This document shows positions 44,616-56,701 of a stretch of DNA of 64,000 nucleotides, one piece after another (within the stretch, counting starts at the first letter, position 1; every line of letters begins with the position of its first letter). The notes beneath the pieces were generated by a model, which searched no databases, was not told the origin of the DNA, and saw nothing but the letters and a program-made list of their open reading frames with translations. This stretch comes from Cordia subcordata (Eukaryota > Streptophyta > Magnoliopsida > Boraginales > Cordiaceae), in the NCBI GenBank assembly GCA_028554755.1, contig JAPTOF010000006.1:7496501-7560500 (forward strand), given 5' to 3'. The translations under genes and the position numbers were made by a program.

Positions 44616-44852
44616 ATGCACATAGTCCGTGCCCCTTTGTACCCATCCCAACTTTTGACAGCTTCGAATAACAACGTTGAACATCTCGCAAAGACCAGAG
44701 TTGTTCGTCCTGCATGTAAAGCCACAAACGATGCGTGGAGCAACACGAAACATCTTACTGCAATCTCTGACTCCTCAAAGCAGCACTTTTGCTACGATGC
44801 CAATGTGGGTCGCATGGTACAATTTTTGGTTACGCTTTCAAACGTAACGTAA
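44616..44852 (+). other. candidate first exon of TPS gene
   Basis: An open frame of 78 codons starting MHIVRAPLYPSQLLTASNNN and containing RVVRPACKATNDAWSNTK. It lies downstream of the TATA box and 5' of the first certain exon, and possible donors (GGTCGCATG|GTACAA; AACGTAAC|GTAAAT) lie near its end. In the duplicated left copy a one-base change breaks this frame. I see no clear TPS motif in it, so it may be a transit-peptide-like exon, a leader, or nothing. Confidence 0.3.
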
Positions 44853-45085
44853 ATTTTAGTTATGCCGATTTTAATTATGCCTTTACAAAGCATAAATAAA
44901 TAATATTTTAATTTTGTAAGCATAACTACAAATCAAAATATAGAAGCATAACTGCTCGACAAAAGTCTTATAGTGAAGTTTCCTTCGCTTTGTTTCTAGT
45001 TCAATTTGTCCATTGATTAACTAATACTTATTCATTCCCTCACTAATTTTTTGGATTTTGGCTATGTATACCTGATCACCTGCAG

Positions 45086-47271
45086 GAGAAGCTTTCCAGG
45101 GCACATGGAATAAAAATCGAGGATTTCAGGCCTGTAATTAGATCAGTAGCAATAGATCCATTACAAAGTTTAATGTTGGTCGATGCCACCCAACGACTAG
45201 GCGTCGACTACCATTTCCAGGAGGAGATTGAACCGATTGTACAACGCCATGACATGACTAATAACTTAAGAAATCATGAATCATTCCAAACATTATTTGA
45301 GATTTCACTTTGTTTCAGGTTATTGAGACAAGAGGGTCACTGTGTTCCTGCAGGTATTATAATGTTTTGTTCTGTCCCGGATCAGAAAATAATGCAGACA
45401 CGATAACTAATTGATAAAATTTTGCAGAAGTTTTTAACAGCTTCAAGGACAAGAAAGGGAGATTTCATGAAGAACTGAGACGAGATATTAGGGGACTGAT
45501 GGAGCTATACGAAGCCGCGCAGCTAAACTTAGAGGGAGAAGATATCTTGCATGAAGCTGCAGATTTCAGTAGGGAGCATCTAAACGAATCGCTGAAACAT
45601 CTTGATGAAAGTCAGGCTAAAATGGTACGGAAGACACTGAATCATCCTTGCCACAAGAGCTTATCAAAATTTATGGCGAAAAGCTTTCTCAAAGAGTTCA
45701 AAGGCAGTTACAGATGGGTAAAACCCTTGCAAGAGCTGGCAAGAATGGAGTTTATGATGGCTCAACACACGCACAGACAGGAATTATCGCAAATATTGAA
45801 GTAATTAATTTGGAGGAACAAACAATTTTTTTTTTTTTTGCTTCTAATTAAATTTAAATAGAGTGTCTAACGTGTAACTTTTTCTAATTTTAGATGGTGG
45901 AAGGATCTTGACTTGATTAAAGATTTGGAGCTTGCCAGGGACCAACCAGTAAAATGGTATACGTGGACCATGGCCACCCTTGGTGATACTAGTTTGTCAG
46001 AACTCAGAATAGAAGCCACAAAGTTCATCTCTTTCATATACATCATAGATGATATTTTTGATATTTATGGGACAATTACTGAGTTAACACTCTTTGCAAA
46101 AGCTGTCAACAGGTATTTACATTTGAGGGCCTTTTTTTATCATTTAAAACATGTAATATATATGACCGGACGTGTGTATGATTTTATTGCAACTACTACA
46201 TGCAGATGGGATTTGGAATCTGCTGAAGTTGAGGATTTACCAGATTACATGAAGAAGTGTTTTAAGGCTCTCTATAACGTCACCAATGAGATTGGGTATA
46301 AAATTTATAGAAAATATGGGCACAACCCAGTAAACTTCTTACAACAAACGGTATTCTCATGCCTTCTTTTGATATGTGATCCTCTTCTATCAACAAACTG
46401 GTTATCATCCAGTACATTTTGATGAATTTTGTTTCATTTTGCAGTGGGCAAGTTTGTGTAACGCGTTTTTAGAAGAAACGAAATGGTTTGGATCAAGAGA
46501 TCTTCCTAAAGCTGATGAATACTTAAACATTGCTAAAGTAAGTTCAGGAGTGCATGTTGTAATGGTTCATATGTTCTTTCTTTTGGGCCTTGGTGCAACA
46601 AAGGAAAGTGCAATGTGTTTAAATGATATAGCAGATATGACTTCTTCCGTCGCAACAATTCTCCGTCTTTGGGATGACCTTGGAAGTGCGAAGGTAATTA
46701 AAAAACACTAAAAACTATTGCTTCACTAGTGTTCCATTATAGTGTCATATATACAAGTCACATTATATTTTCGTTAAATTTCTAATAGATATCAACGGAA
46801 GCATAACAATTGGAAAAAAGAAAACAGAAAAAGACCAAAAGATGTCATTTATAAAAGTAAAAGACTAAGTCATCAAAAACCAAAAAGATTGGATACTACG
46901 AGTGTAAAAACCCTATTCCACATTATAGTGTTAATTCTTTCAACTAAGCATACTCCATAATAAATTTACAGGATGAGATGCAAGATGGTCATGATGGATC
47001 ATACGTCGATTACTACATCCAAGAACATGGTGTTACAGTTGAATATGCTCGAGAACATGTTCTTCGTGTGATTTCAAACGAATGGAAGCAACTTAACAAG
47101 GAGAGTCTTCGTTTACATAAATCTTCATCATCTTTTACAAAGGCTGCACTGAATTCGGCAAGGATGGTTCCTTTGATGTATGATTATGATGACGATCAAT
47201 CTCTCCCACTCCTCGAGGCACATATTAAGTCTGTGTTATATGATGATTCACCATTAGAGCTCATCTCTTAA
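45086..47271 (+). CDS. terpene synthase, TPS-g-like (linalool/nerolidol synthase type), first exon not identified
   Basis: Six exons with GT-AG introns: 45086-45353, 45428-45800, 45894-46112, 46206-46350, 46445-46693, 46972-47271. Phases agree at every junction and no stop occurs until TAA at 47269; the summed length is about 517 residues. Class I terpene synthase: VDATQRLGVDYHFQEEI near the start, RDQPVKWYTW, metal-binding IIDDIFDIYG (DDxxD at 46048-46062), and the second metal site LWDDLGSAKDE (NSE/DTE, split by the last intron). Such enzymes ionise a prenyl diphosphate to a mono- or sesquiterpene. The RxQPxKWY wording and no visible RRx8W point to TPS-g, acyclic alcohol makers such as linalool or nerolidol; product and plastid/cytosol location cannot be told. 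Exon sizes (219, 249 nt) are typical of TPS genes. Confidence 0.9.
46048..46062 (+). other. DDxxD metal-binding motif
   Basis: Codons for DDIFD in exon 3 of those listed; binds Mg ions holding the diphosphate. Confidence 0.95.
46673..46977 (+). other. NSE/DTE motif across the last intron
   Basis: DDLGSAK ends one exon (46673-46693) and DE begins the next (46972-46977); together they fit (N,D)D(L,I,V)x(S,T)xxxE. Confidence 0.9.
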
Positions 47272-47980
47272 AAAATGAATATAATAATTGTAAATAAAAA
47301 AGTATGAGCAATATCTAGGAGTTGAATCATTAGCAATAATCATCACTTTAAGGTAACTTAATCAAAAAAGTAGGTCCTCATATGTGATAAAGTACAATGT
47401 ATTTGCAAATATATGATGAGAAATCTTATTTGTACTTAGGTGTATTACCTTTGCTACAATAAAAGTATACATACCGCTGTTTTGTATCTGGTTTTTAGAA
47501 GAATTATTAGCTTCTTTTTGGTATTATCACTATATTATCTATGCCATTTCTCGAAACAAATCAAGGAGTTTGATTAGTATCAAAGGTATATTACCTTATT
47601 GCTATATATTTGGCATCGAACCTAGAAATCTCACCATAAAGCATGGTGACTAAATCTTATTTAAGTTTGTATCTTATTTTAATAAATTGTAAATATTAAC
47701 AATGGTATTCTTTTCTTACCAAAAGTTAATGTGTCTTGAAGATGTTACTTAAGGACTTATGTGCAACACTGAAAAGTTTTGTAATAAATTGATTCTATTA
47801 AATATTAATAGAATTAATTAATACAAGTCAATTTTGTTATAGTTTAATCTAATGGTGATTAGATTGAATATCATTTGCTTGAATGTACTTGACCAATTTA
47901 TTAACATGCATGGCAAGATTAAGTAAGCTAATATTGAGTAAGGCTATTAAAGAGACATTAGAATTGTGAGATTTTTCACT

Positions 47981-48014
<34 letters not shown>

Positions 48015-48918
48015 TGAGTTGTCAACAATACATAAAGAGAGAAATATAAGTGTTGTATTGTTGGAAGACATATGGCTATTGCATACTATTCATTTGTGCA
48101 TGTAACATGTACATATATGTGCTATATATATATGTGTGTTTGTGTGTGTGTGTAAAATATAAGTTAGTGGAAATAATAAATTTCCACTAGAGAGAAAAAC
48201 AAGAAAAAGAAAACAAAATTTATTTTTCTTCCAAGAATTTGCTAGCACTATAATTTAGGCAAGAAGAAAACAACATGGTTTTAGTACTTGGTATAGATTA
48301 ACTAGAACTTTTACAATTGTAGAATAGAAGGTCTACAGCATTATTCTAAGGCTTGGAAGAGGTATCCATTTTGTTCATTGTTCTTTTAGGTTTTTATGTT
48401 TGTTGCATGTAACATCAAGTATTATGGAATTTTATTAGCTTTATTTTTTTTTTGTTCCATTTTCTCTGGTTTTTGCTTAAATTTCACCCAATATTTCCCT
48501 CAGTTGGCTCTATGAAGAAATGGTTTTTTTTAAATATTTTTATTTAGTGGTAATGGCCAACTTTTATGATGCACACCAAAATTGGTAAGTTTTAATTTTT
48601 GATAAATTTTCACCACTGGTAATATTTTTTTTAGTGAGAAATTTATCATAATAGAATAGAGCATTTGGATTGGGAAAGAAAAATAAATGTCAACGGTCTA
48701 ATTTGTGAAGGAAAAACATCAGAAGATAATAATGTATTTATTGAAAATTAACTAATTTTAAGAGGGAAAATAACTCATAGAATTAGGCCACGTAACATTG
48801 TAAGAGAGACTTAAACTTTACTTACATGATACTAGAGTATGACTTTAAAATACATAAGAGAAATGTGTATACTTTTAATGTAAATTAAAATTAACTAATT
48901 ATTATATTGTCAATTATA
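47272..48918. other. TPS 3' flank
   Basis: 3' untranslated and downstream sequence; AATAAA at 47458-47463 is a plausible polyadenylation signal. From 47272 to about 48300 it is homologous to 62846-63866. A (CT)n run is at 47984-48011 and a (TG)n run near 48135-48152. No gene. Confidence 0.6.
47984..48011. repeat. (CT)n microsatellite
   Basis: About 13 CT units; absent in the duplicate flank near 63575, where only a shorter sequence is found. Confidence 0.9.
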
Positions 48919-48923
48919 TTCTC
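48919..48923. repeat. target-site duplication TTCTC (left)
   Basis: Partner at 53718-53722. Confidence 0.85.
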
Positions 48924-49103
48924 TAAAGAGATTCTAACTAACTGAAAAATAGCTTTATCATTAATTACCAAGGTAGTTACATTACTCTATATATAGAAGC
49001 TCATATTTCCTCACGTGACTAATTCTTGAGCAAGGTCCAGCTGGCATTACTTCAGTGGACCATTACAACACACAACCACACTCCTAACTAACTTGGCTTG
49101 TCA
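48924..49103 (-). repeat. 3' LTR of small copia
   Basis: 180 bp; ends TTGTCA followed by the purine-tract complement ATCCCCTCAAGCTGAGCC. Its first bases TAAAG replace the expected TG start. Confidence 0.85.
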
Positions 49104-49440
49104 ATCCCCTCAAGCTGAGCCTTGGTGCATGGGGAAGCTCGGATTAAAGATGCTAAAAGGTCCCAATTAACAGTGCCTTAGTAAATATATTTGCTAACTA
49201 CTCATGAGTGAGAGTATAAGCTAGAGTTAATTGCTTGGAAACAACCTATTCTCTGATGAAATGGTAGTCCAAGTCTAGATGCTTTGTTCTACTGTGAAAG
49301 ACTGGACTGGCAACTGGAGAAATGGCAGACTAGTTGTCATACTATATGTGAGTAAACAGTACTAGTATTAAAAGATCCTTAAGGACATAAGTAAGCCACT
49401 TCAGCTTTATAGCAGTGGAGGTTAAGCTTCTATATCAAGC
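49104..49440 (-). pseudogene. small copia RNase H, decayed
   Basis: Pieces read (minus strand) VFHHRTKHLDLDYHFI-like wording near 49290-49240, the motif around KHLxxDYHFxRE. Stops interrupt it; it continues from the RT block at 49435-49965. Confidence 0.7.
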
Positions 49441-50520
49441 ATTAGTAAAGGATCTTGTGACGGTTGGTTGTCTTTTAGGGCACCAGGAAATCAAGGATTG
49501 TACAAAGAATATTGCATACCCTGTTACTAATCTTCTAGTGACTAGATTAGTTGCCCAATCAGCATTTGAAAAGGCTTGAAGCTTGATTGGCCCTGGTTTA
49601 AAATGTTGTCCTGTAGAGAGTGTTACTTGACTAAACCCGAGAAGTCTTTGAAGATCATCACAGTCTGCAATAGTAGGATTATGAATATGTTGACAAACTG
49701 AGTTGACTACAAATTGGATATTAGGTCTAGTGTTGGTAAGATATTGCAGATCTCCCATGCTTTTGAATAGTATATGATTTGTAAATGGCACAGGCTGCTT
49801 AGTTGTTTTTGCAAAATATTGAAGAACCACTAGAATAGGTATAGGTTTATAGTGCAACATTCCTACTTTGTTAAGGATCTCAGGGGCATATTTTTTTTGA
49901 TGGCAGAGAATCCCTGAATTAGTGTAAGTGACCTTTAAGCCAAGAAAGTAATGAAGGGTCCCCAAGTCTTTAACTGCAAAATACAGTGCTCATATGCTAA
50001 ATCAGTGAAGCTATAGCTATAAAGGATGATCCTGTGATGATAATATCATCAACATAGATAAGCATAATAATTATATTACCTTCTGAGCTTCTGACAAACA
50101 AGGAAGTATCTGTGTGGCTATAAACAAATCCATTGGATAGAAAGAAGTTGGCCAACAATTGATACCAGGCTCTATCAGCCTGTTTTAAACCATAGATTGA
50201 CTTCTTTAGAACACAGACATGATTAGGGAATTGGGGATTAAGAAAAGCTACATATATATTTCTTCTTGAAGTACTCCATGGAGAAAAGCATTAAAAATAT
50301 CCAATTGCTTAAAATGCCAATTGTTATTGAAAGCAATAGTGAAAACAAGCCTCACAGTTTACATTTTCACAACTGGATTGAATGTTTATTGATAGTCAAT
50401 GCCATACTCTTGTATATAACCCTTAGCCACAAGTCTTTCTTTATAGCTTACTAATGAGCCATCTGTGTTTCTTTTAATTTTGAACACTCACTTTGAACCA
50501 ATAAGAGTTCTATTAGGTGG
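49435..50520 (-). pseudogene. small copia reverse transcriptase/RNase H
   Basis: Minus-strand blocks: RT N-terminus and KKSIYGLKQADRAWYQLL-type stretch (about 50210-50150), YVDDIIIT near 50065-50040 (catalytic pair), then the frame 49965-49435 with GTLHYFLGLKVTYTNSGIL, GDLQYLTNTRPNIQFVVNSV, FSNADWATNLVTRRLVTGYA and SLISWCPKRQPTVTRSFTNA (start of RNase H). Frame breaks and stops lie between the blocks. Confidence 0.88.
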
Positions 50521-50586
50521 TATGGGAACTACTTCCTAAGTATGTTGTTCCTGCAAGGCTCTGAAATCTTCATTCATAGCCTTTTG

Positions 50587-51190
50587 CTAGTGAGCATTCT
50601 TGGAAGCTTCCTCATATGTGAGTGGTTTAGTAGTAGGTGATGTAAGTATAATAGAGTTAATATGATTTGTTGATGGTTTAAGAGAACTAGTTTGTGATCT
50701 AGTGAGCATTAGATGAGTTCTCAGAGATAAACTTAGAAGAATAGTGGAAGTAAAGGATATAGCATGAGGCATTATTATAGTTTATTATGGAAATGAGGTG
50801 TGGGAAAGAGAATTGGCATTAGAAGGAGGCTTAGGTAGAATATCTAAACTATTACTGAGAATAAGATCTATAGTGGAGGCATTTGAAGTATGATCAACAA
50901 TAGGAGCAATAGTGGAGAGTGTTTCTAAATTAGGAAACACAATGATTAATGGAAATAAGGAACTAACTGTAGCATTAGAGGAAGATGCAAAGGATAAGTG
51001 ATGTTGATAAGGAAAAATAGTTTCAACAAACTTCACGTGTAGATATATAAATTGCTCCAGTATGCAAATCATAACAGTTATAACCTTTGGAATTGGAAGC
51101 ATATCCAAGGAACAAACAAGGAGTTGACCTAGGTTATAATTTATGCTTAGTATAAGGCTTGAGTCAGGGATAGCAAAGACATCCAAATAC
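50587..51190 (-). pseudogene. small copia linker and integrase tail
   Basis: Ser/Thr-rich linker with LTSPTTKPLTYEEASKNAH at 50640-50587 (block before the RT) and, near 51160-51020, the integrase-tail wording around FVCSLDMLPIPKVITV with frame breaks. Confidence 0.7.
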
Positions 51191-51397
51191 TCTTAGGCTT
51201 GACTAATTAGGGACTTTGTTATAAAGACATTCAAATGGAGACTTGTGTTGAAGAAGAGGCTTAGGCAATCTAGTGAGGAGAAAGTTAACAGCAGCTAAGG
51301 CATCTAACCAGAAAGTTTCAGGTAAAGGAGCTTGATGCAACAAGGTAATAATAGTTTCAATTAAATGCCTATGCTTTCTCTCAACTTTACCATTTTG

Positions 51398-51940
51398 CTA
51401 AGGTGTATAAAGACAGGAAGTTTGATGATGAATGCCATGTTGTTGCAAAAATTGTTGGAATTTATAGTTAGTGAATTTAGTTCCATTGTCTGTTTTGAGA
51501 GCTTTAAGCTTCGTACCAAACTGAGTATCAATCATAGAATTGAATACAAGAAAAGGACTGAAAGCATAAGCCTTTGATGTAAGGGGATACAACCAAGTGA
51601 ACTTGGAAAAGTCATCTAAAAAGAGTACATAATATTTGTATTGTCTAAAAGAAGCCACTCTAGTATAACCCTATACATTTGCAAGTACTAATTCAAAAGG
51701 TTGATGAGTAACAGAAATAAACATAGAAAATGGAAATTGATGAATTTTTGCCAAAGTACAAGACTCATAAATGAAATAAACATTATTGATAGATTGTGGT
51801 AACAAAGGAGCTATTGTACTAGTCACATGAGTATTTGGATGACCCAGCCTTTTATGCCAAAAAGAAGAAATTGAAGTAGAAATGGATATGTAAGTGGAAA
51901 CTTGAGGAGAGTCAGTGAGCTGAGTAGTAGATGGCATCTT
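51398..51940 (-). pseudogene. small copia integrase core and GAG-pre-integrase
   Basis: 51937-51820 reads ISSFWHKRLGHPNTHV (pre-integrase zinc-binding H-x-x-LGH). 51658-51398 reads YYVLFLDDFSKFTWLYPL (first catalytic Asp) and KALKTDNGTKFTNYKFQQFL (second Asp), then HGIHHQTSCLYTP before a stop where the catalytic Glu block would begin. Confidence 0.88.
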
Positions 51941-52067
51941 ATGGAGTCCATTCTTATAGTAGCTTTCAACATGAGTTGATGAGTGAAATTGTCCACTATT
52001 CTAACTTCCTTATCATTAAAAAGAATAGTAGCATTATTATCTTTAGCCAATTAAGAGATAGAGAAAA

Positions 52068-52440
52068 TTATAAGTAATAGTAGGCACATGAAGCATGTTT
52101 GATAGTTGAAAAAAATGCCAAGAAAACGAGATTACTTATACCAGTATAAGCTATGGGAAAAGATTGGCCATTGCCAATTGATATAGAGTCATTACCTGCA
52201 TATGGTTTGAAAGTAGTGAAGTTGTTAAGATCATTAATGACATGGTTTGTTGCTTTCGGATCAAATATCCAAGAGTGGTTAGTAGCATTAGACAAAGAAT
52301 GTTGAGCAGTCATAGCTTGCTTAACATGTTGACAACTAGCATAAGTAACAGTATCCACGCGATACCAACAATCCATGGCCACATGATTTTTCTTCCCACA
52401 AATTTGACAGAACACAAGAGTATATGATGTGGCAGCTTAA
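52068..52440 (-). pseudogene. small copia zinc knuckle and protease
   Basis: FCQICGKKNHVAMDCWYR is a Cx2Cx4Hx4C nucleocapsid knuckle; WIFDPKATNHVINDL is the protease region in which the normal D-S-G active site reads D-P-K. Confidence 0.85.
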
Positions 52441-52448
52441 GGTGGAGT

Positions 52449-53280
52449 CTAAGCATAGCCTATGCCTTGAGACTGAGAAGGGGCTTGAGAGTTAGTGGTG
52501 TTAGCAATCATGTTAGAGGAATGACCATATTTAGGCGCATTTGCAGCTCCTCTTCTTCCTTCAAATCGACCTTCTTTACCACCATTAGACCTACCTCGAC
52601 CTCGTTGATTAGATTGAGTGTATAACGCAGAGTGAAGACCATTTGAGAAAGAATCAGTCAGATTGAGGGAATTAGCCATTGAGACTTCAAGCTCCTCAGC
52701 AAGTAATAGACTAGTTTTAACAGAGGACTTAAAGAAGGCATATTCATATGGTAATTGTAGAACATAGAGAAGTAAGTTAGCATTAGTTACAGGTTCACCA
52801 ACAGTAGTCAAATTGTCTACAAAAGCTTTGACCTCATGAAGAAAGATTTGCATAGACTTTGAGCCTTTAAATAGATGATGAAGTTTGCCTTTGAGTTAAA
52901 GTACATGTGGTCTAGCATTGCTACCAAATCTTTTATCTAAATGCTCCCATATAGCTATAGAAGTAGGAAGATTATAAACTTAAGAGTGTACCTGTAGGGA
53001 TATCGAGGCTACAATACATACTCTTAGATACCTGTTTTGTGAGATTCCACTCTGAATAGGCTGGATTGAGTGTGTAACCTCCATCTTCATTGCAAAAAAG
53101 CTTTACAAGAAAAGGTTTGTGGCCAGTAACATGATCTAGTAGATCATAGACCAGAAGTGCACCTTCAACTTAAGACTTCCAGAACATGTAATTAGTATTA
53201 ACTAGCTTGAGTGGCAGTAGAGAATGAAGATTTTGTAGAAATTGCTTTAAATTTTCAGTGGAAGATGTTGAAGCTGCCAT
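52449..53280 (-). pseudogene. small copia gag
   Basis: ATG at 53280 starts a frame reading SLLPLKLVNTNYMFWKSQVE (copia gag N-terminus). Stops interrupt it near 53170, 52980 and 52890. The C-terminal block 52853-52449 reads FVDNLTTVGEPVTNANLLLY and ends in an Arg/Gly-rich tail (NQRGRGRSNGGKEG). Confidence 0.85.
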
Positions 53281-53455
53281 GCTCAAAGCGTAAGAAAACA
53301 AAAAAGTGAATCGGTAGATTGAAAGAGAAAAAGAAGCACAGTGATGCGATGATGTTTTGAGAGAATTCGATTGGTGAAAATTGAAGATATGAAGTAATCA
53401 CAAGCTTCAACCTGAAGCTTTAATAGCGACAATTACGAAAAAGAAACCCAGGGAG

Positions 53456-53537
53456 AGCTCTGGATACCATGAAGAGATTCTAACTAACTAAAAACGGCGA
53501 TTGTCAAAAAGAAACCCGAGGAGAGCTCTGGATACCA
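53456..53537 (-). repeat. duplicated PBS and LTR edge
   Basis: GAGAGCTCTGGATACCA...AGATTCTAACTAACT occurs twice in tandem (first PBS at about 53457-53474, second at 53521-53537), so the element has two PBS sites and a partial extra LTR edge. Confidence 0.75.
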
Positions 53538-53717
53538 AGAAAAGATTCTAACTAACTGAAAAATATCCTTTTCATTATGAGTAACAAGGTGTTTACATTT
53601 GCTATATATATAGAAGCCCATATTTCCTCCCGTGAATTCTTTAGCAAGGTTCAGCTGGCATTATTTAAGTGGACTATTACAATACACAACCACACTCCTA
53701 ACTAACCTGGCTCGTCA
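53538..53717 (-). repeat. 5' LTR of small copia
   Basis: Matches 48924-49103; followed by the TTCTC duplication at 53718-53722. Confidence 0.88.
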
Positions 53718-53722
53718 TTCTC

Positions 53723-54887
53723 TTCTCATCTAACTACATCGAATAATTATTTTATCATTTTTATTTATAATTTATTGATGTTATATATATAAACACACAT
53801 ATACCGATATATACATATAAATATATATGTAATAGGTCTACTTTCATGAGTTCAGAAAGCTGAAAACCCGACTCCACCACCCCTCATCACTGCCCAATTC
53901 CTACTTCCAAAGGTATTTTCTACCTCGCCCATCCCGATACCTTTTATGGCAAACATTGAAAGTTTTGTAGTACTCTCGTTCAAAGTCAAAAGATACTCTA
54001 TTGTTGATGATGGTATTTACATTCACAGGATCTTGAATCCGCAAATGAATTTAATATATGACAAAGAAAATTAGATATGCAAATATTATATATTTCATCA
54101 GATATGCTATAATTATTTTATCATGTTTTGAAATGCATTTAAATAGATGAATCATCTATACCATTCATAAATTGAACTGTATTATTAGACCCTTTTTGGG
54201 GTACTTTTCAAGCTTTCATTTCGCTTCAAATATTTTATTATAGACCCTTTCTTGTTATGAAACACGTTGTTTTGGTCAAATCATCATTATATTACTGCAG
54301 AAAGAGTCAAAAAATAAAATTGCGGAAATGGCTATAGCCATTCTCTCACTATTTTTGGTAATTGGACACTGCCGTAGACCTAAATTACGTCTAATTGAGG
54401 AGGAAAAGAAAGGAAATAAGAGAGAAAGTGAAAGACTTTTGCATCTTTAAGATCAAAATAATCTTTGTCATCTTTGAAGTCTGAAATTCACATGAGACTT
54501 TCCTGTCCCAGATTTGGCTAGAAGAGAGCAGCGACTCAAATCTAGTAATATCATGTTCCTTAGGACAACATAGACCCAAGGGTGAGGCTTTTGAGAAACA
54601 TCATTATTTTTTTCCCCTTTTGATCTAGAGAAACATCATAATTGCGAAAGAGAATCGTCAAGCGTTCCTGCAAATAACATGTTTGCAATTTCTTTTTTCT
54701 TTCTTCATTTTTTTTTGTTGGCTATGTAGGTTTGCAAGTTTTTGTGCCAAAACCCTCCCAAGTCTTTTCGTTTTCTTCCGCACACAAAACACTTGTTTAT
54801 TGGGAGATCTTCAATTTTGCATTTTTTTTTGGTAGAAGGAAGAGGCACTCCCCGAGATTTTATTATCAAAAAAACAAGTACACTAAG
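53723..54887. other. no gene seen
   Basis: AT-rich spacer with short TA runs near 53785-53830. No coding or repeat feature I can support. Confidence 0.5.
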
Positions 54888-56212
54888 AGGGCATTTGCAT
54901 TGGCTTTTCAAAAAGCTACTTAAAATACTTTTAGTTTTAAGTAACTTTTTCTTATATTTTACTATAAGCAGTTATGTATTTGAATAAAGAAAAAATAGCA
55001 GTTTTAGGACTTGAACTTTTCAAAATATGGAATTAAGGACCTCAACTATAAAACATTTAATAAAAGGCTTGAACTTATGAAAAAGTGACGTTTTTCACAA
55101 CGTTAAGTAACAGTGTTATTTCTTTGTTTATGTGGAAATTTTGTCTTTCGAATATTATGCGGCATAAGTAGATCTCTATATGGCAATCTAACATGTATTA
55201 TATGGCATAAGTAGGTTTTCTATATGGCAACCTAACACCTACATGGCAAACACAAACAAACTTATAAATTATAAGTTATCATGTACATGTACACATGTAT
55301 AAACTTGAATTCTTTTTTTTGTTGGCTATAGGATTATAAATTAAATTTACATTTACTTTTTTTGCTTAATATAAAAACTTATATATTTTTTAAAATTTTA
55401 AAAATCTAAATTAATTGTGCATTTAAAATGTTAAAAAATTAAATAAATTACAATAGACCAATAAAAAACACATAGATTGAGAGTAGTTTGCTAAGTGATT
55501 TTTGTTTTGCAAATTGAGATAAGTGCTTTTCAATTTTATGTACAATAGAGAGCATATTTGGTTTTTTCCCCTCTTTTTGAGTTATTTTTGCCTTTTTGGT
55601 TACATTTAGTTTTTATATATACCATGTAGATTTGGAATATCATGATGGAACCTCCATATAAACTACAAAAGAAAATAAAAATGCCATGTAAGCAAAAATT
55701 AACATTGTTAATTAACGACGTGTAAAACATCATCTTTTTATAAGTTTAAGCCTTTCAGTTAAAGGTTTCAAAGTTGAGACGCTTAATTCCATATTCTGCA
55801 AAGTTTAAACCCTAGAATTGACTTTTTCTCTTGAATAAAAGTTCTAGTTATAAAAATAAGTATTCATATATTTGGTTAAAGTGGGTTAAAATTTAACTTA
55901 TATTGTTAAAATAACTGCTAAGCATATGACAGTAGAATTTAAAATAGTAAGTATCATATAAAAGAGTAAAGATAATTTGGTAATAAAGCTAAAAAGACAA
56001 GGATAAGATAGTAAATCATTTGGTCAACTTTTTTTTTTCCAAGTGCTTAAAGACATAAAAAGTAAAAGTTGGGGATAGGGAACTTATTATTTTTTGTTTA
56101 AAACCACTTAAAAAATGCATTTTTTGTTTAAAACAAATACTTTCCTTAACTTAAATTGGATTTTAAACAGATTTGACTAGGGAAAAAAAAAAACAAAAAG
56201 CCAAACCATGCC
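54888..56212. mobile_element. hAT-like non-autonomous DNA transposon
   Basis: Starts GAGGGCATTTGCATTGGCTTTT and ends AAAAAGCCAAACCATGCCCTC, imperfect terminal inverted repeats. Flanks ACTAAGA / TCTGAGA could be a diverged target duplication. No transposase inside; it contains the MULE-type MITE. Confidence 0.55.
54989..55830. mobile_element. MULE-type MITE, long inverted repeats
   Basis: About 95-bp inverted repeats: the left end GAAAAAATAGCAGTTTTAGG...AATATGGAATTAAG matches the reverse complement of the right end GAGAAAAAGTCAATTCTAGG...AATATGGAATTAAG. Perfect 9-bp target duplication TTGAATAAA at 54980-54988 and 55831-55839. Long TIRs plus a 9-bp duplication indicate Mutator-like elements; no transposase gene inside. 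Confidence 0.88.
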
Positions 56213-56700
56213 CTCTGAGAGGGGGATCTTTGATTTCGCTTAGTTACTAGAGTAACCACGAGAAAATAAATAAATGTCCAAAATGGTTTGGCTTTCAAAG
56301 GGGTTCCAAGTCGAGGCTTTTTGCATCAGTCAAACGTGTCAAAAAGAATTTCTATATTTGGTAATGCTTGAAAATTATTTGCACTTTTCCTTACATCTAG
56401 CTAAAGGTGGAAAAGACGGCGGTGGTCGGTGAAAGAAAAATTTCATGCTCGCGGACGGTGGAAAATCCCGCAGTTGCTTTCATATGATAAAGAAATTAGT
56501 GCAATTGATTATTATTTTTTTTTTGTAATAATTAACTAATGCAATTTAGATTTTTTGTATCTATTCCGTCTTAGACTTAAAGTCTTTTGCCTCAAATCTG
56601 AATCAAACTTTTTTGGTCTCTGATCTGAAACAAAATTGAATTATATTGCATCTCAAATATATATATAATTAGGCATACATGCTTATATTTCTTTTCTCTT
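56213..56700. other. no gene seen
   Basis: AT-rich spacer between the hAT-like element and a copia scrap. Confidence 0.5.
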
Positions 56701-56701
56701 T

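Larger units (their letters stand above)
42411..44907. repeat. right copy of duplicated block; TPS 5' flank
   Basis: Same-order match to 2379-4632 with an extra ~210 bp near 44250-44455. It leads into the terpene synthase exons and probably contains its promoter and perhaps exon 1. Confidence 0.85.
48924..53717 (-). mobile_element. small Ty1/copia element, 4.8 kb
   Basis: Short LTRs (48924-49103 and about 53538-53717) containing GATTCTAACTAACTGAAAAAT and ACACAACCACACTCCTAACTAAC, and a 5-bp duplication TTCTC. Coding strand minus: PBS TGGTATCCAGAGC next to the right LTR, gag from 53280, integrase near 51650-51400, RT near 50500-49900, polypurine tract AGCTTGAGGGGA next to the left LTR. The frames are interrupted many times. 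It lies in the 3' flank of the terpene synthase. Confidence 0.92.
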
